44,506 nucleotides of DNA from Paracoccaceae bacterium (lineage in GTDB: Bacteria > Pseudomonadota > Alphaproteobacteria > Rhodobacterales > Rhodobacteraceae). The DNA lies in NCBI GenBank assembly GCA_947476475.1, contig CANJQT010000019.1:1-44506 (forward strand). Reading direction: 5' to 3'. Positions 1 through 7,440 of the stretch are shown piece after piece (within the stretch, counting starts at the first letter, position 1; each line of letters opens with the position of its first letter). Below the pieces are notes generated by a model. It searched no databases, was not told where the DNA came from, and was given only the letters and a program-made list of their open reading frames with translations. Both the position numbers and the translations under genes were made by a program.

Positions 1-1
1 A

Positions 2-1060
2 GGGGTGATGTCTTATCTGTCGATCCCGACCGGAGGACTTTGGTTGCTGCTTTGGCCATTGGCGGTCGCAGTGGTCTGGCGTCCGGTCCCGAAGGCCAGG
101 CTGGTCTTTGCGGGTGTCGTGCTGGCCATTTGTGCAGCCATTGCAATTCTGGGGCCTGTGCTGATCCGGCTTTCGGGTCTGCCTTTTCCGGGCGATGAGT
201 TTGACGCCGCCCAGATCATTCAGCGTCTGCGCTACGTGGCACTTGTGGACTGGCAGCGTTTCGCCCTTCTTGCCTTGCCGGTGGGAATTTTGCCCGCCCT
301 GTTCCTGTTGACCTGGAAGTGGCAAGATCCGCTTGCTCGCGCGCTGACTCTGGTGACAGTCGTGTTCTTCGCCTTCTTCTACCTGCAAGGCTACCGGGTA
401 TTGCTGCACCATTTCATTCCGGCAATGCTGCCACCGCTCGTCATCATGTGGCGGTCTGAATTGATGGAGGGGGCCGTCGGCCGGCTGGCCGCAGCGATTG
501 GAATTGTAGCGGCTTTGCTGCTGGCGTGGCCGAAGGATATGGGGCTTCACGCCCATGATCGTGCCTTCGCAGCGTATATCCAGACCGAGGGTGCGTTCTT
601 TGACAGCGGCAAGCCTGCCGATGGCGAACGGTTCCGCGGTTTTGACCCGCGCGCGCTTGATGTCTTCCACGAACTTTTCGGTCGGCTTTTGCCGATCGGC
701 TACGGGACGACCGAACCAGGCGAGCGGTTTTACGGCGCACCGCTGGTGTGGTGGTATTATTCCGAATTCCCGAAAGCCGAGGGGCAGGCAATCAACTACA
801 TCGTGAAGCCTTTGTCCGAAGCCACGGGCGCAGATGGAACCCTGTTTGACAGTTATGAGGGATACGGCCTTTATATCCGCGATATGGCTTTGTTCGATCA
901 ACACCGTTCACAGAAACTTCCCTATGACACTGGTGCTGCCCTGCTGGCAACTCCGCGCGATGTCATGTTCGGGCGTGGCCCGAAATGGCCCCAAACATGG
1001 TCTGACCGGGTGGTGATTGATCTGGTTGGAATTGCGAAACGCATCTTGGGGCGAAGCTGA
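2..1060 (+). CDS. Polytopic membrane protein, 5'-truncated (C-terminal part)
   Basis: The reading frame is open at the left edge, so the start probably lies outside the window; an in-frame GTG-ATG at 5-10 has no ribosome site to its left. The first ~175 visible residues hold about six hydrophobic segments (roughly 10-25, 33-55, 85-103, 109-126, 135-148, 157-175). A soluble tail of ~175 residues rich in Tyr, Trp and Phe follows. The layout, many membrane helices then a large extracytoplasmic C-terminus, resembles polyprenyl-phosphate dependent glycosyltransferases, but the diagnostic N-terminal loop is not visible, so I do not name it. It is 29 bp upstream of the arylsulfotransferase-like gene and probably co-transcribed with it. 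Confidence 0.7.
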   Translation, partial: GVMSYLSIPTGGLWLLLWPLAVAVVWRPVPKARLVFAGVVLAICAAIAILGPVLIRLSGLPFPGDEFDAAQIIQRLRYVALVDWQRFALLALPVGILPALFLLTWKWQDPLARALTLVTVVFFAFFYLQGYRVLLHHFIPAMLPPLVIMWRSELMEGAVGRLAAAIGIVAALLLAWPKDMGLHAHDRAFAAYIQTEGAFFDSGKPADGERFRGFDPRALDVFHELFGRLLPIGYGTTEPGERFYGAPLVWWYYSEFPKAEGQAINYIVKPLSEATGADGTLFDSYEGYGLYIRDMALFDQHRSQKLPYDTGAALLATPRDVMFGRGPKWPQTWSDRVVIDLVGIAKRILGRS

Positions 1061-1089
1061 AGCAGAAAAGGCCCGCAAAGGAGAAGCAG

Positions 1090-2400
1090 ATGGATTTTTC
1101 AAAAGGATTTTTTTTGACCGGCGCGGCGTTCTTGCTGCTCGGCGGCACATTTGTCGGCGGGATGATGTCGGTGAAACGCGACATGGGCATCTATCACGCG
1201 GTCTGGGGTACACTCGACAGCGTAAAGACCCTGATCGAAGAGATTCCAAATCTCCGCGGGACCGAGCCGATCCATTTCCTGCGTCCTGCCCGCTATGAGG
1301 GGCAGGGTGTCACGGTGAACGACGGTGCAAAGGCCGATGATCTGATCCTTTTGTCGGGTTTTCTGGAAGATGACAACAAAGTGCGGCTGATCCGCCGCGA
1401 TGGCACCCAGATTGCCGAGTGGGTCTTGCGCGCCTCAGAAATTTACCCGGACACCAGCTTTTTCCGCCAGCCGCCGATGACTGACTGGAATGCCATTACA
1501 CACGGCACCATCATCACGCCCGACGGCGATATTGTCTTTTCATTTGAAAGCGGCGGTCTTGTGCGGATGGATCGGTGCGGCGCGGTCAAGTGGGCCTCGA
1601 CAGAGATCACTCATCATTCGCCGAACTGGCTTGGCAACGGCGACATTGTCATTTCAGGCGGGCGCCACATGGAGGGGCCAGAGCCGGTCGCCTGGCCATT
1701 TGACGGGCCCTATTGGGAAGATCTGGTATTCAAGTTCGACAAGGACGGTAAGAAGACTTTTGAAAAGGCGCTGACCACACTCATGATCGAGAACGGGCTG
1801 GAATCGCTTATGACGGCGACGGGCCAATTTTCAACCAGGGTGAATGGCGAGTTTCATTTGAATGAGGTGGAAGAACTGCCCACCTCGCTTGCCGCCGACT
1901 ACCCGATGTTTCAGGCAGGTGACCTGCTACTTTCCATCCGCAATCGGAACATGATCCTTGTGACCGACGCCAATGTCACCAGGATCAAGTGGTGGAAGGT
2001 AGGCCCCTTCGTGCGTCAGCATGATCCCGACTTCCAATCAGGAGGCAAGATCACCTTGTTCGATAATCACTCGGACGACAGCATGACGGCAGACCATGCC
2101 GGCGGCTCACGTATTTGGGAAATTGATGTGACGTCCGGCGCCGCACGCACGCTTTATGGTGGACGGGACGGGCAAAGAATCTATTCGCCCGAACGCAGCA
2201 CTCATCAGCTTCAGGCCTCTGGCGACTTGATGATCACCGAAGCGCAGCAGGGGCGTGCGTTCGAAGTCACGCCTTCAGGCAAGGTGGTGTGGGAATACGT
2301 CAATCGGTGGGATGCGGGCAGGGTCGCCTGGCTGCACGATGCCGAAGCCTATGATCCGTCCTACTTCACGGTTCAGGACTGGTCCTGTCCGGCCAATTGA
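1090..2400 (+). CDS. Arylsulfotransferase (ASST) family protein, membrane-anchored
   Basis: 436 residues. Residues ~7-28 form one hydrophobic anchor, so the body is probably periplasmic. The rest has the repeated beta-propeller blade pattern of the ASST family: blade-like phrases HHSPNWLGNGDIVISGG and IRNRNMILVTD, then QHDPDF followed by GKITLFDNH, which places conserved His residues where the Arylsulfotran families put them, and a late WEYVNRW blade. Known members move sulfate from one phenolic ester to another or are uncharacterised; the substrate here is unknown. The start is supported by AAAGGAG 6 bp upstream. It follows the membrane protein gene by 29 bp, which suggests a joint role at the cell envelope (inference). 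Confidence 0.75.
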   Translation: MDFSKGFFLTGAAFLLLGGTFVGGMMSVKRDMGIYHAVWGTLDSVKTLIEEIPNLRGTEPIHFLRPARYEGQGVTVNDGAKADDLILLSGFLEDDNKVRLIRRDGTQIAEWVLRASEIYPDTSFFRQPPMTDWNAITHGTIITPDGDIVFSFESGGLVRMDRCGAVKWASTEITHHSPNWLGNGDIVISGGRHMEGPEPVAWPFDGPYWEDLVFKFDKDGKKTFEKALTTLMIENGLESLMTATGQFSTRVNGEFHLNEVEELPTSLAADYPMFQAGDLLLSIRNRNMILVTDANVTRIKWWKVGPFVRQHDPDFQSGGKITLFDNHSDDSMTADHAGGSRIWEIDVTSGAARTLYGGRDGQRIYSPERSTHQLQASGDLMITEAQQGRAFEVTPSGKVVWEYVNRWDAGRVAWLHDAEAYDPSYFTVQDWSCPAN

Positions 2401-2426
2401 GCGGATGAACAGCTTTGACAACTAAA

Positions 2427-2450
2427 GCGCGCGGGTTTGCCCCCGCGCGC
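2427..2450 (-). terminator. GC-rich hairpin between convergent genes
   Basis: Perfect 9-bp stem GCGCGCGGG/CCCGCGCGC (2427-2435 and 2442-2450) with a 6-nt loop. On the minus strand it is followed by TTTAGTT, a weak U-tract, so it would end the purL-bolA-grxD transcript; it may also stop the ASST transcript from the other side. Confidence 0.55.
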
Positions 2451-2468
2451 CTTGAATGCCGTATCGGC

Positions 2469-2831
2469 TCAGCCGTTCGCTTCGCGGATCTTGTCGGCGG
2501 CTTGCTTGTCGAAGGCAACGCCCTTCGCCTCGAACAGCTGGTCCAGTTCGCCTGACAGGGTCATCTCGGTGACAATATCACAGCCGCCGACAAATTCACC
2601 CTTCACATACAGCTGCGGAATGGTTGGCCAGTCGGAGAAATCCTTGATCCCCTGACGCACATCGGCGTCTGCCAATACATTCACATCCGCAAATTCCACG
2701 CCCATATAATTCAGGACACCCGCCACACGGCTGGAAAACCCGCATTGCGGCATGGTCTTGGTGCCCTTCATGAATAGCACCACATCGTTCTTCGTCACGG
2801 TTTCGCGGATCTGGTCGAGTGCGTCGGTCAT
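2469..2831 (-). CDS. grxD: Monothiol glutaredoxin, Grx4 family
   Basis: 120 residues, normal for the family. The active-site motif CGFS is at residues 30-33, preceded by KGT (22-24) which binds glutathione, and WPTIPQLYVKGEFVGGCDI carries the cis-Pro and second glutathione-contact loop. CGFS glutaredoxins hold a bridging [2Fe-2S] cluster and hand it to BolA-type partners and cluster targets in the cytosol. bolA lies directly upstream with a 3-bp gap, and the ribosome site GGAG of grxD sits inside the last codons of bolA, so translation is probably coupled. Confidence 0.95.
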   Translation of the reverse strand: MTDALDQIRETVTKNDVVLFMKGTKTMPQCGFSSRVAGVLNYMGVEFADVNVLADADVRQGIKDFSDWPTIPQLYVKGEFVGGCDIVTEMTLSGELDQLFEAKGVAFDKQAADKIREANG

Positions 2832-2834
2832 TTT

Positions 2835-3077
2835 CTACTCCGGTGCTTTTGTGGTCAGGGCCAGCGCGTGCAACTCACCATGCGCGCCGTCCATCTTGCC
2901 TTTAAGCGCGGCATAGACCGCGCGCTGCTGCTGAACGCGGTTCTGGCCGCGGAAAGATTCGTCGATCACTTCGGCGGACCAATGATTTCCATCACCCGCA
3001 AGATCTGTGATGGTGATCTTGGCCTTCGGGAACGATGCCCTTATCAAATTCTCGATATCTTGGGCTTCCATCGGCAT
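2835..3077 (-). CDS. bolA: BolA family protein
   Basis: 80 residues, the size of a single BolA domain. It has the class II KH-like fold pattern: an N-terminal helix ending in FPKAKI, the GDGNHWSAEVID strand with a conserved His, then RVQQQRAVYAALKGKM and a terminal GELHALAL with the C-terminal His that ligates a cluster with glutaredoxin. BolA proteins pair with Grx4 in iron-sulfur cluster trafficking. The start has GGAAGGA a few bases upstream. It lies between purL and grxD on the same strand, an order usual in Rhodobacteraceae. It could be called ibaG/bolA2; family certain, subtype less so. Confidence 0.92.
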   Translation of the reverse strand: MPMEAQDIENLIRASFPKAKITITDLAGDGNHWSAEVIDESFRGQNRVQQQRAVYAALKGKMDGAHGELHALALTTKAPE

Positions 3078-3170
3078 AGGGCGTCCTTCCGTTTAGTCTT
3101 TTCGAGAATGTAAGCCGCCCGTCTGGCCGCTGCAAGGTGGCGCAGGCGGATGGTGTGGATGCCCACAGCG

Positions 3171-3252
3171 GGAGTATTCCCGACCAGGATGAATGCCCGT
3201 GCAGTTCCATCTTGGGCGAAATACTCCGGGGGTGCGGGGGCAGAGCCCCCGC
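3171..3252. repeat. REP-like imperfect inverted repeat plus GC hairpin
   Basis: Two arms facing each other: GGAGTATT...CCAGGATGAA at 3171-3193 and, on the other strand, GGAGTATT...CCAAGATGGAA at 3227-3205, separated by 11 bp. A perfect hairpin GCGGGGGC-AGA-GCCCCCGC (3234-3252) follows next to the purL stop. I recall the GGAGTATTT...CCAAGATG motif as frequent downstream of genes in Rhodobacteraceae; here there is one copy. The GC hairpin lacks a U-tract. Confidence 0.55.
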
Positions 3253-3253
3253 C

Positions 3254-5416
3254 TTAACCTGCAACGGCCTTGGCAAAGGCCCCACGATAAAGGGCTGAAA
3301 GTTCCGCGAGTGGCGCAGATGCCGCACCGAAGCTTACAGTCTGGCCACCGAACACGCCGACGAGGCGGGCAGTGACACCTGCTGCGCGGGCCGCGTCAAG
3401 GAAGGCGTCGGCCTGGTTGGCTGTGCACGCAACAAGATAGCGCGCCTGATCTTCGCCAAAAAGCGTGCCGACATCAGAGGAGTCGACGCGCATACCCACG
3501 CCGGCCCCTTCGGCCATCTCGAACGCAGCAAGCGCAAGGCCACCATCCGACAGGTCGGTTGCAGCCTTCACCCGCTTGCGGTTGTTGCGCAGAAAGTCGC
3601 CGTTCTTGCGCTCAAGCGCCAGATCGACGGCGGGGGCGTCGCCGTCCTCGCGGCCAAAGGCCTCATACAGAAGGGCGGATTGGCCAAGGTGGCCGATGGT
3701 TTCGCCAATCACGATGGCGACATCGCCTTGGGCGGGGTGGCCCGCTATCAGGTCTTCAAGGCTGGCCAGCAGGCCCACGGCGCCAATGGTCGGTGTCGGA
3801 AGGATGCCCTTGCCATCGGTTTCATTATAGAGCGAGACGTTGCCAGACACGATCGGGAAGTCCAGAACGCGGCAGGCCTCGCCAATGCCTTTGATGGCAC
3901 CCACGAGCTGGCCCATGATCTCGGGCTTTTCGGGGTTGCCAAAGTTCAGGTTGTCGGTGGCCGCCAAGGGTGTTGCCCCTACCGCGGTCAGGTTGCGCCA
4001 GGCTTCTGCCACCGCCTGCTTGCCGCCTTCATAGGGGTTAGCTTTTACATAACGGGGCGTCACATCCGATGTGAAGGCCAGCGCCTTGGGCGTGCCATGC
4101 ACACGCACCACGCCCGCGCCAAGACCGGGCGCCCGCACAGTATCAGCCATGACCATCGTGTCATACTGTTCCCAGACCCAGGCCTTGTGGGCATGGTTTG
4201 GCGAACCGATCAGCGCCTTCAGGCCCTTGATCGGGTCAATGGCGGGTACCGGGCCCAAGGGTGCGGCCTTCGGGGTTTCCACCCAGGGGCGGTCGTATTC
4301 GGGCGCGCTGGAGGAGAGTTTGGACAAGGGCAGGTCGGCCATGACCTGATTGCCGTGCAGGATCACGAAGCGGTCTTCGGTTATCGTCTCTCCGACAATG
4401 GCAAAATCCAGATCCCACTTTTCAAAGATCGCCCGTGCCTCGGCTTCCTTTTCCGGTTTCAGCACCATGAGCATCCGCTCCTGGCTTTCGGACAGCATCA
4501 TTTCGTATGCGGTCATGTTGGCTTCGCGCTGCGGTACATGATCAAGCTGAAGCCTGATCCCCAGCCCGCCCTTGTCACCCATTTCCACCGCCGAACAGGT
4601 CAGACCGGCCGCCCCCATGTCTTGAATGGAAATGACACTGTCCGAGGCCATCAGCTCCAGACAAGCCTCCAGAAGGCGCTTTTCGGTGAAGGGATCGCCG
4701 ACCTGAACGGTAGGGCGCTTTTCCTCGATGGTATCATCGAACTCGGCGCTGGCCATGGTGGCGCCGCCAACGCCATCGCGCCCGGTCTTTGCACCAAGAT
4801 AGACGACCGGCATGCCGACACCCGAGGCTGCCGAATAGAAAATCTTGTCGGTATCGGCCAGGCCTGCAGCAAAGGCATTCACCAGACAGTTGCCGTTGTA
4901 GGCGGCGTGGAAACGCACTTCGCCACCAACATTCGGAACTCCAAAGGCATTGCCATAACCGCCGATCCCTTCGACCACGCCCTTGACCAGATGCGCGGTC
5001 TTGGGGTGGCTGGGCAAACCAAAGCTTAGGGCATCCATCGCCGCGATCGGACGCGCACCCATGGTGAACACGTCACGCAGAATGCCGCCAACACCGGTCG
5101 CGGCCCCCTGATGCGGTTCGATGTAAGACGGATGGTTGTGGCTTTCCATCTTGAAGATCACTGCTTGTCCGTCGCCGATATCGACGACGCCGGCATTCTC
5201 GCCGGGGCCGCAGATCACTTGGGGACCTGTAGTATGCAAGGTGCGCAGCCACTTCTTTGACGATTTGTAGGAACAATGTTCGTTCCACATGGCCGAAAAG
5301 ATGCCAAGTTCGGTGAACGTAGGCTCGCGCCCGATGATCGTCAGGATGCGCGCATATTCGTCGGGCTTCAGCCCGTGTGCTGCAATAAGCTCCTCGGTGA
5401 TCTTCGGCTCGGTCAT
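3254..5416 (-). CDS. purL: Phosphoribosylformylglycinamidine synthase subunit PurL
   Basis: 720 residues, matching the small PurL that works with PurS and PurQ. It converts FGAR, ATP and glutamine-derived ammonia to FGAM in purine synthesis, in the cytosol. Visible signatures: [11 protein letters not shown] near the N-terminus, the [11 protein letters not shown] loop, [12 protein letters not shown], the Gly-rich ATP site in both halves, and [12 protein letters not shown] near the C-terminus. I start it at the ATG at 5416 ([15 protein letters not shown]), which has AAAGG and GGGG just upstream; an in-frame ATG at 5455 would add 13 residues without family likeness. bolA and grxD follow on the same strand after 176 bp. 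Confidence 0.96.
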   Translation of the reverse strand: MTEPKITEELIAAHGLKPDEYARILTIIGREPTFTELGIFSAMWNEHCSYKSSKKWLRTLHTTGPQVICGPGENAGVVDIGDGQAVIFKMESHNHPSYIEPHQGAATGVGGILRDVFTMGARPIAAMDALSFGLPSHPKTAHLVKGVVEGIGGYGNAFGVPNVGGEVRFHAAYNGNCLVNAFAAGLADTDKIFYSAASGVGMPVVYLGAKTGRDGVGGATMASAEFDDTIEEKRPTVQVGDPFTEKRLLEACLELMASDSVISIQDMGAAGLTCSAVEMGDKGGLGIRLQLDHVPQREANMTAYEMMLSESQERMLMVLKPEKEAEARAIFEKWDLDFAIVGETITEDRFVILHGNQVMADLPLSKLSSSAPEYDRPWVETPKAAPLGPVPAIDPIKGLKALIGSPNHAHKAWVWEQYDTMVMADTVRAPGLGAGVVRVHGTPKALAFTSDVTPRYVKANPYEGGKQAVAEAWRNLTAVGATPLAATDNLNFGNPEKPEIMGQLVGAIKGIGEACRVLDFPIVSGNVSLYNETDGKGILPTPTIGAVGLLASLEDLIAGHPAQGDVAIVIGETIGHLGQSALLYEAFGREDGDAPAVDLALERKNGDFLRNNRKRVKAATDLSDGGLALAAFEMAEGAGVGMRVDSSDVGTLFGEDQARYLVACTANQADAFLDAARAAGVTARLVGVFGGQTVSFGAASAPLAELSALYRGAFAKAVAG

Positions 5417-5551
5417 GGCCTTTACCCCTTCGGCTGCGCTGGATGGCCGCCTCATAGGACATGGCGGCGGGAGCGGAAAGGGGCAGGCCGGATTTTTTTG
5501 AACTCAGGGGGGATCGGAAGTCGAATTCCCGTGTGGCCGAGCGTCCTTGGG

Positions 5552-6145
5552 GTGCTGAAACCGAAAAAGGAGCATGCTACGTTTGTTATTACGGCCCCGG
5601 CTGCTGTGGCACTTGGGTTATTGGTGGCTTTTCTGTCCGTCCGTGTCAGCTTACGGCGTGGCAAGATGGGCGTTGCTCTGGGTGATGGCGGCGATACGCT
5701 TTTGCTGGAACGTATTCGACAGCATTGCAACCTGTCCGAAACCATAGCGATGGCGCTGATCCTGATGGGGCTTGCCAAAGCATCGATTGCCGCAGGCCAG
5801 TTCTTGCCCCACCTACCCGATTGGCCGCAGGTGCTGACGCTGTTTGAGGCCTTGGTCTACTATGAGCCAACCCCAGTCGTACAACTGAATCTGGCGGTGG
5901 CGATGGCTGAAAACGGTCGACCACAGGATGCGCTTGAACTGGTGCAAGAGTTGGGGAGAAGCCTGCTGGACTATCAGCCCTTCCATGCGGTGCTGGCTGA
6001 TCTGGCGCGACGCTTGGGCTGAGCGAGCTGTCGTTGAACGACTATGATCAAGCGATTCGTCTGGCAACCCGGCCCGAAGATCAGCCTTTCTTGCGCAAAC
6101 GGCGTGCGGAAGTGATCACCGCCCGCGACGGCGCGATCGCGTTTG
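5552..6145 (+). pseudogene. Decayed fusion: MAPEG-family N-terminus joined to ECF sigma-factor C-terminus
   Basis: Frame from about 5579 reads the N-terminal part of a MAPEG membrane protein (TFVITAPAAVALGLL, then GDGGDTLLLERIRQH and a second membrane helix). At about 5800 it changes without a stop into the tail of a DUF6596-type ECF sigma factor: DWPQVLTLFEAL, PTPVVQLNLAVAMAENG, FHAVLADLARRLG. A TGA at 6020-6022 ends the frame, but a one-base shift continues the sigma-factor tail to about 6145 (LNDYDQAIRLATRPEDQPFL, then RKRRAEV). No convincing start codon with ribosome site is present; only a GTG at 5552 precedes it in frame. Two truncated genes joined plus a frameshift indicate a deletion scar. 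Family calls are by eye. Confidence 0.65.
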
Positions 6146-6148
6146 ACG

Positions 6149-6176
6149 AAAAAAAAGGCCGAGACAAAGCTCGGCC
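6149..6176 (-). terminator. Rho-independent terminator
   Basis: Stem GGCCGAG/CTCGGCC (6157-6163 and 6170-6176), 6-nt loop, preceded on the plus strand by eight A, so on the minus strand it is followed by eight U. It would end the candidate small RNA or the LysR transcript. Confidence 0.8.
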
Positions 6177-6232
6177 CAAGTCCAACAGGGAGGTATGAAA
6201 CGCCGGGAGTTTCCTCCACCGCCGTTCCATAC
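6149..6232 (-). ncRNA. Candidate small RNA, ~84 nt, downstream of the LysR gene
   Basis: On the minus strand, a promoter-like TTGATC (6265-6260), 17-bp spacer and TATTTA (6242-6237) predicts a start at about 6232-6230. There a hairpin begins: GTATG/CATAC, one G-U pair, AACG/CGTT, a small internal loop, then GGAG-GAAA-CTCC with a GNRA tetraloop (6232-6193). A single-stranded stretch with CTCCCTG follows, then a 7-bp GC terminator stem and eight U. The G-U pair becomes A-C when read on the plus strand, which favours the minus strand. It could instead be the 3' untranslated region of the LysR gene. I did not match it to a named RNA family. Confidence 0.5.
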
Positions 6233-6248
6233 ACGCTAAATAATGTTG

Positions 6249-6291
6249 CGCCCTTAGACGATCAAGGGCGAAGATGCTGCAAGTGCAGCAT
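6249..6291. promoter_or_regulatory. Two adjacent perfect dyads upstream of the small-RNA promoter
   Basis: CGCCCTT-N8-AAGGGCG (6249-6270) overlaps the proposed -35 element, and ATGCTGCAAGTGCAGCAT (6274-6291) lies next to it. The second contains CTGC-N4-GCAG, the form reported for the PHA regulator PhaR in Paracoccus. Both may be operators; the second could also be a hairpin ending the LysR message, though no U-tract follows. Confidence 0.35.
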
Positions 6292-6335
6292 GGCCGATAT
6301 GCGCTACAAACATACCAGAACCATACGCGGTCACG

Positions 6336-7244
6336 CTAAAGCGCCCGCTCCTCTGATTGGCGTTTGCGGTAGGCCATGATTTCTTCCATCACAAAATCGC
6401 GAAAGATGCCGACACGCTTGGATTGGCGCAGTTCTTCGGGATAGGCCAGAAACACGGGCACTTCTTCGCTTTCCACGTCGGGAAGAACACGAAGCAAGTG
6501 CGGAAAGTCCTCTGAGAGATAATCAGGCAAAACGCCTATTCCCAGATGGTTCAGTACGCCTTGCAGGACGCCAAAGTAGTTGTTCACAGTTAGGGTCGAG
6601 CGGATATCGTACTCCATCAAAGTCTGCACCAGAACGGCGCCGGCAGCGACCTGTGCCGTGTTAGGGTTTTGACTTATCAAACGATGCTCTGAAATGTCGG
6701 CCAGCTTTTGGGGGGTGCCGTTCATCGCCAGATATTGGGGCGTCGCATAAAGACGCATGCGGATATTCATCATTCGCCGCCGGATCAGATCGGCCTGCGC
6801 TGGTTCTTTCATGCGGATGGCCACGTCAGCTTCGCGCATAGGCAGGTCAAGAACCCGCTCCTCCAGCATCAACTCGATCTTCAGATCTGGGAACTTCTCG
6901 TAAAGTTTGGGCAGGCGTGGGGCCAGCCAAAGCGTACCGAAGCCGGTGGTGGTGGTCACCCGCAGAACACCGAATACTTCTTCTTCGCTGTCGCGTATCC
7001 GGGCTGCGGCTGTATCCAGACGTTTGTTCATCGAGGTGGTAGCCTCAAACAGCAATTCACCCTGTTCGGTGAGAATCAGCCCGCGGGCGTGGCGGTGGAA
7101 AAGGGTGGTGTCCAGACTTTCTTCCAACGCACGGATCTGACGGCTGACGGCGGACTGGCTAAGATGGAGCGTTTCGCCGGCATGGGTCAGCGACCCGGCG
7201 TCAGCGACCGCGTGAAATATTCTGAGCTTGTCCCAGTCCATCAT
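6336..7244 (-). CDS. LysR-family transcriptional regulator
   Basis: 302 residues, typical length. The N-terminal winged helix-turn-helix is clear: LRIFHAVADAGSLTHAGETL then LSQSAVSRQIRALEESLDTTLFHR, followed by a linker helix and a periplasmic-binding-like effector domain (VTTTTGFGTLWLAPRLPKL onward). The effector is unknown. It is divergent from the indolepyruvate oxidoreductase gene, with a T-N11-A dyad in the shared gap that a LysR protein could bind. Start is one of two adjacent ATG codons (7244 or 7241); no strong ribosome site distinguishes them. Confidence 0.92.
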   Translation of the reverse strand: MMDWDKLRIFHAVADAGSLTHAGETLHLSQSAVSRQIRALEESLDTTLFHRHARGLILTEQGELLFEATTSMNKRLDTAAARIRDSEEEVFGVLRVTTTTGFGTLWLAPRLPKLYEKFPDLKIELMLEERVLDLPMREADVAIRMKEPAQADLIRRRMMNIRMRLYATPQYLAMNGTPQKLADISEHRLISQNPNTAQVAAGAVLVQTLMEYDIRSTLTVNNYFGVLQGVLNHLGIGVLPDYLSEDFPHLLRVLPDVESEEVPVFLAYPEELRQSKRVGIFRDFVMEEIMAYRKRQSEERAL

Positions 7245-7383
7245 GATCTAACCTGTCGGGGCGCTGCCCAAATGCCGCAGAAAGTTTCGTTGAATGGATG
7301 AAGCCCCATGCGGCTGGTTCATAGCTGATATGCAATCTGGTGCCAAAGCCTAAGTTAGAAAGGGGCCGACAAACTTCTTTATG

Positions 7384-7406
7384 GGTCAGTAATTTTGACC
7401 TACAAT
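7384..7406 (+). promoter_or_regulatory. LysR-type dyad abutting a -10 element
   Basis: GGTCAGTAATTTTGACC (7384-7400) is an inverted repeat GGTCA-N7-TGACC that includes the T-N11-A pattern of LysR boxes. TACAAT (7401-7406), one mismatch from TATAAT, follows immediately, 35 bp before the oxidoreductase ATG. The best -35 at 17 bp (TTTATG) is poor, which fits an activator-dependent promoter. Confidence 0.45.
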
Positions 7407-7440
7407 GGGTTTGCGACCATCACCGGCCCGGGGGCAAAGA

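Noticed and set aside
3680-5029. Long plus-strand open frame (449 residues) opposite purL
   Set aside because: Antisense to a clear PurL; composition reflects GC-rich codon third positions and no family motif is visible.
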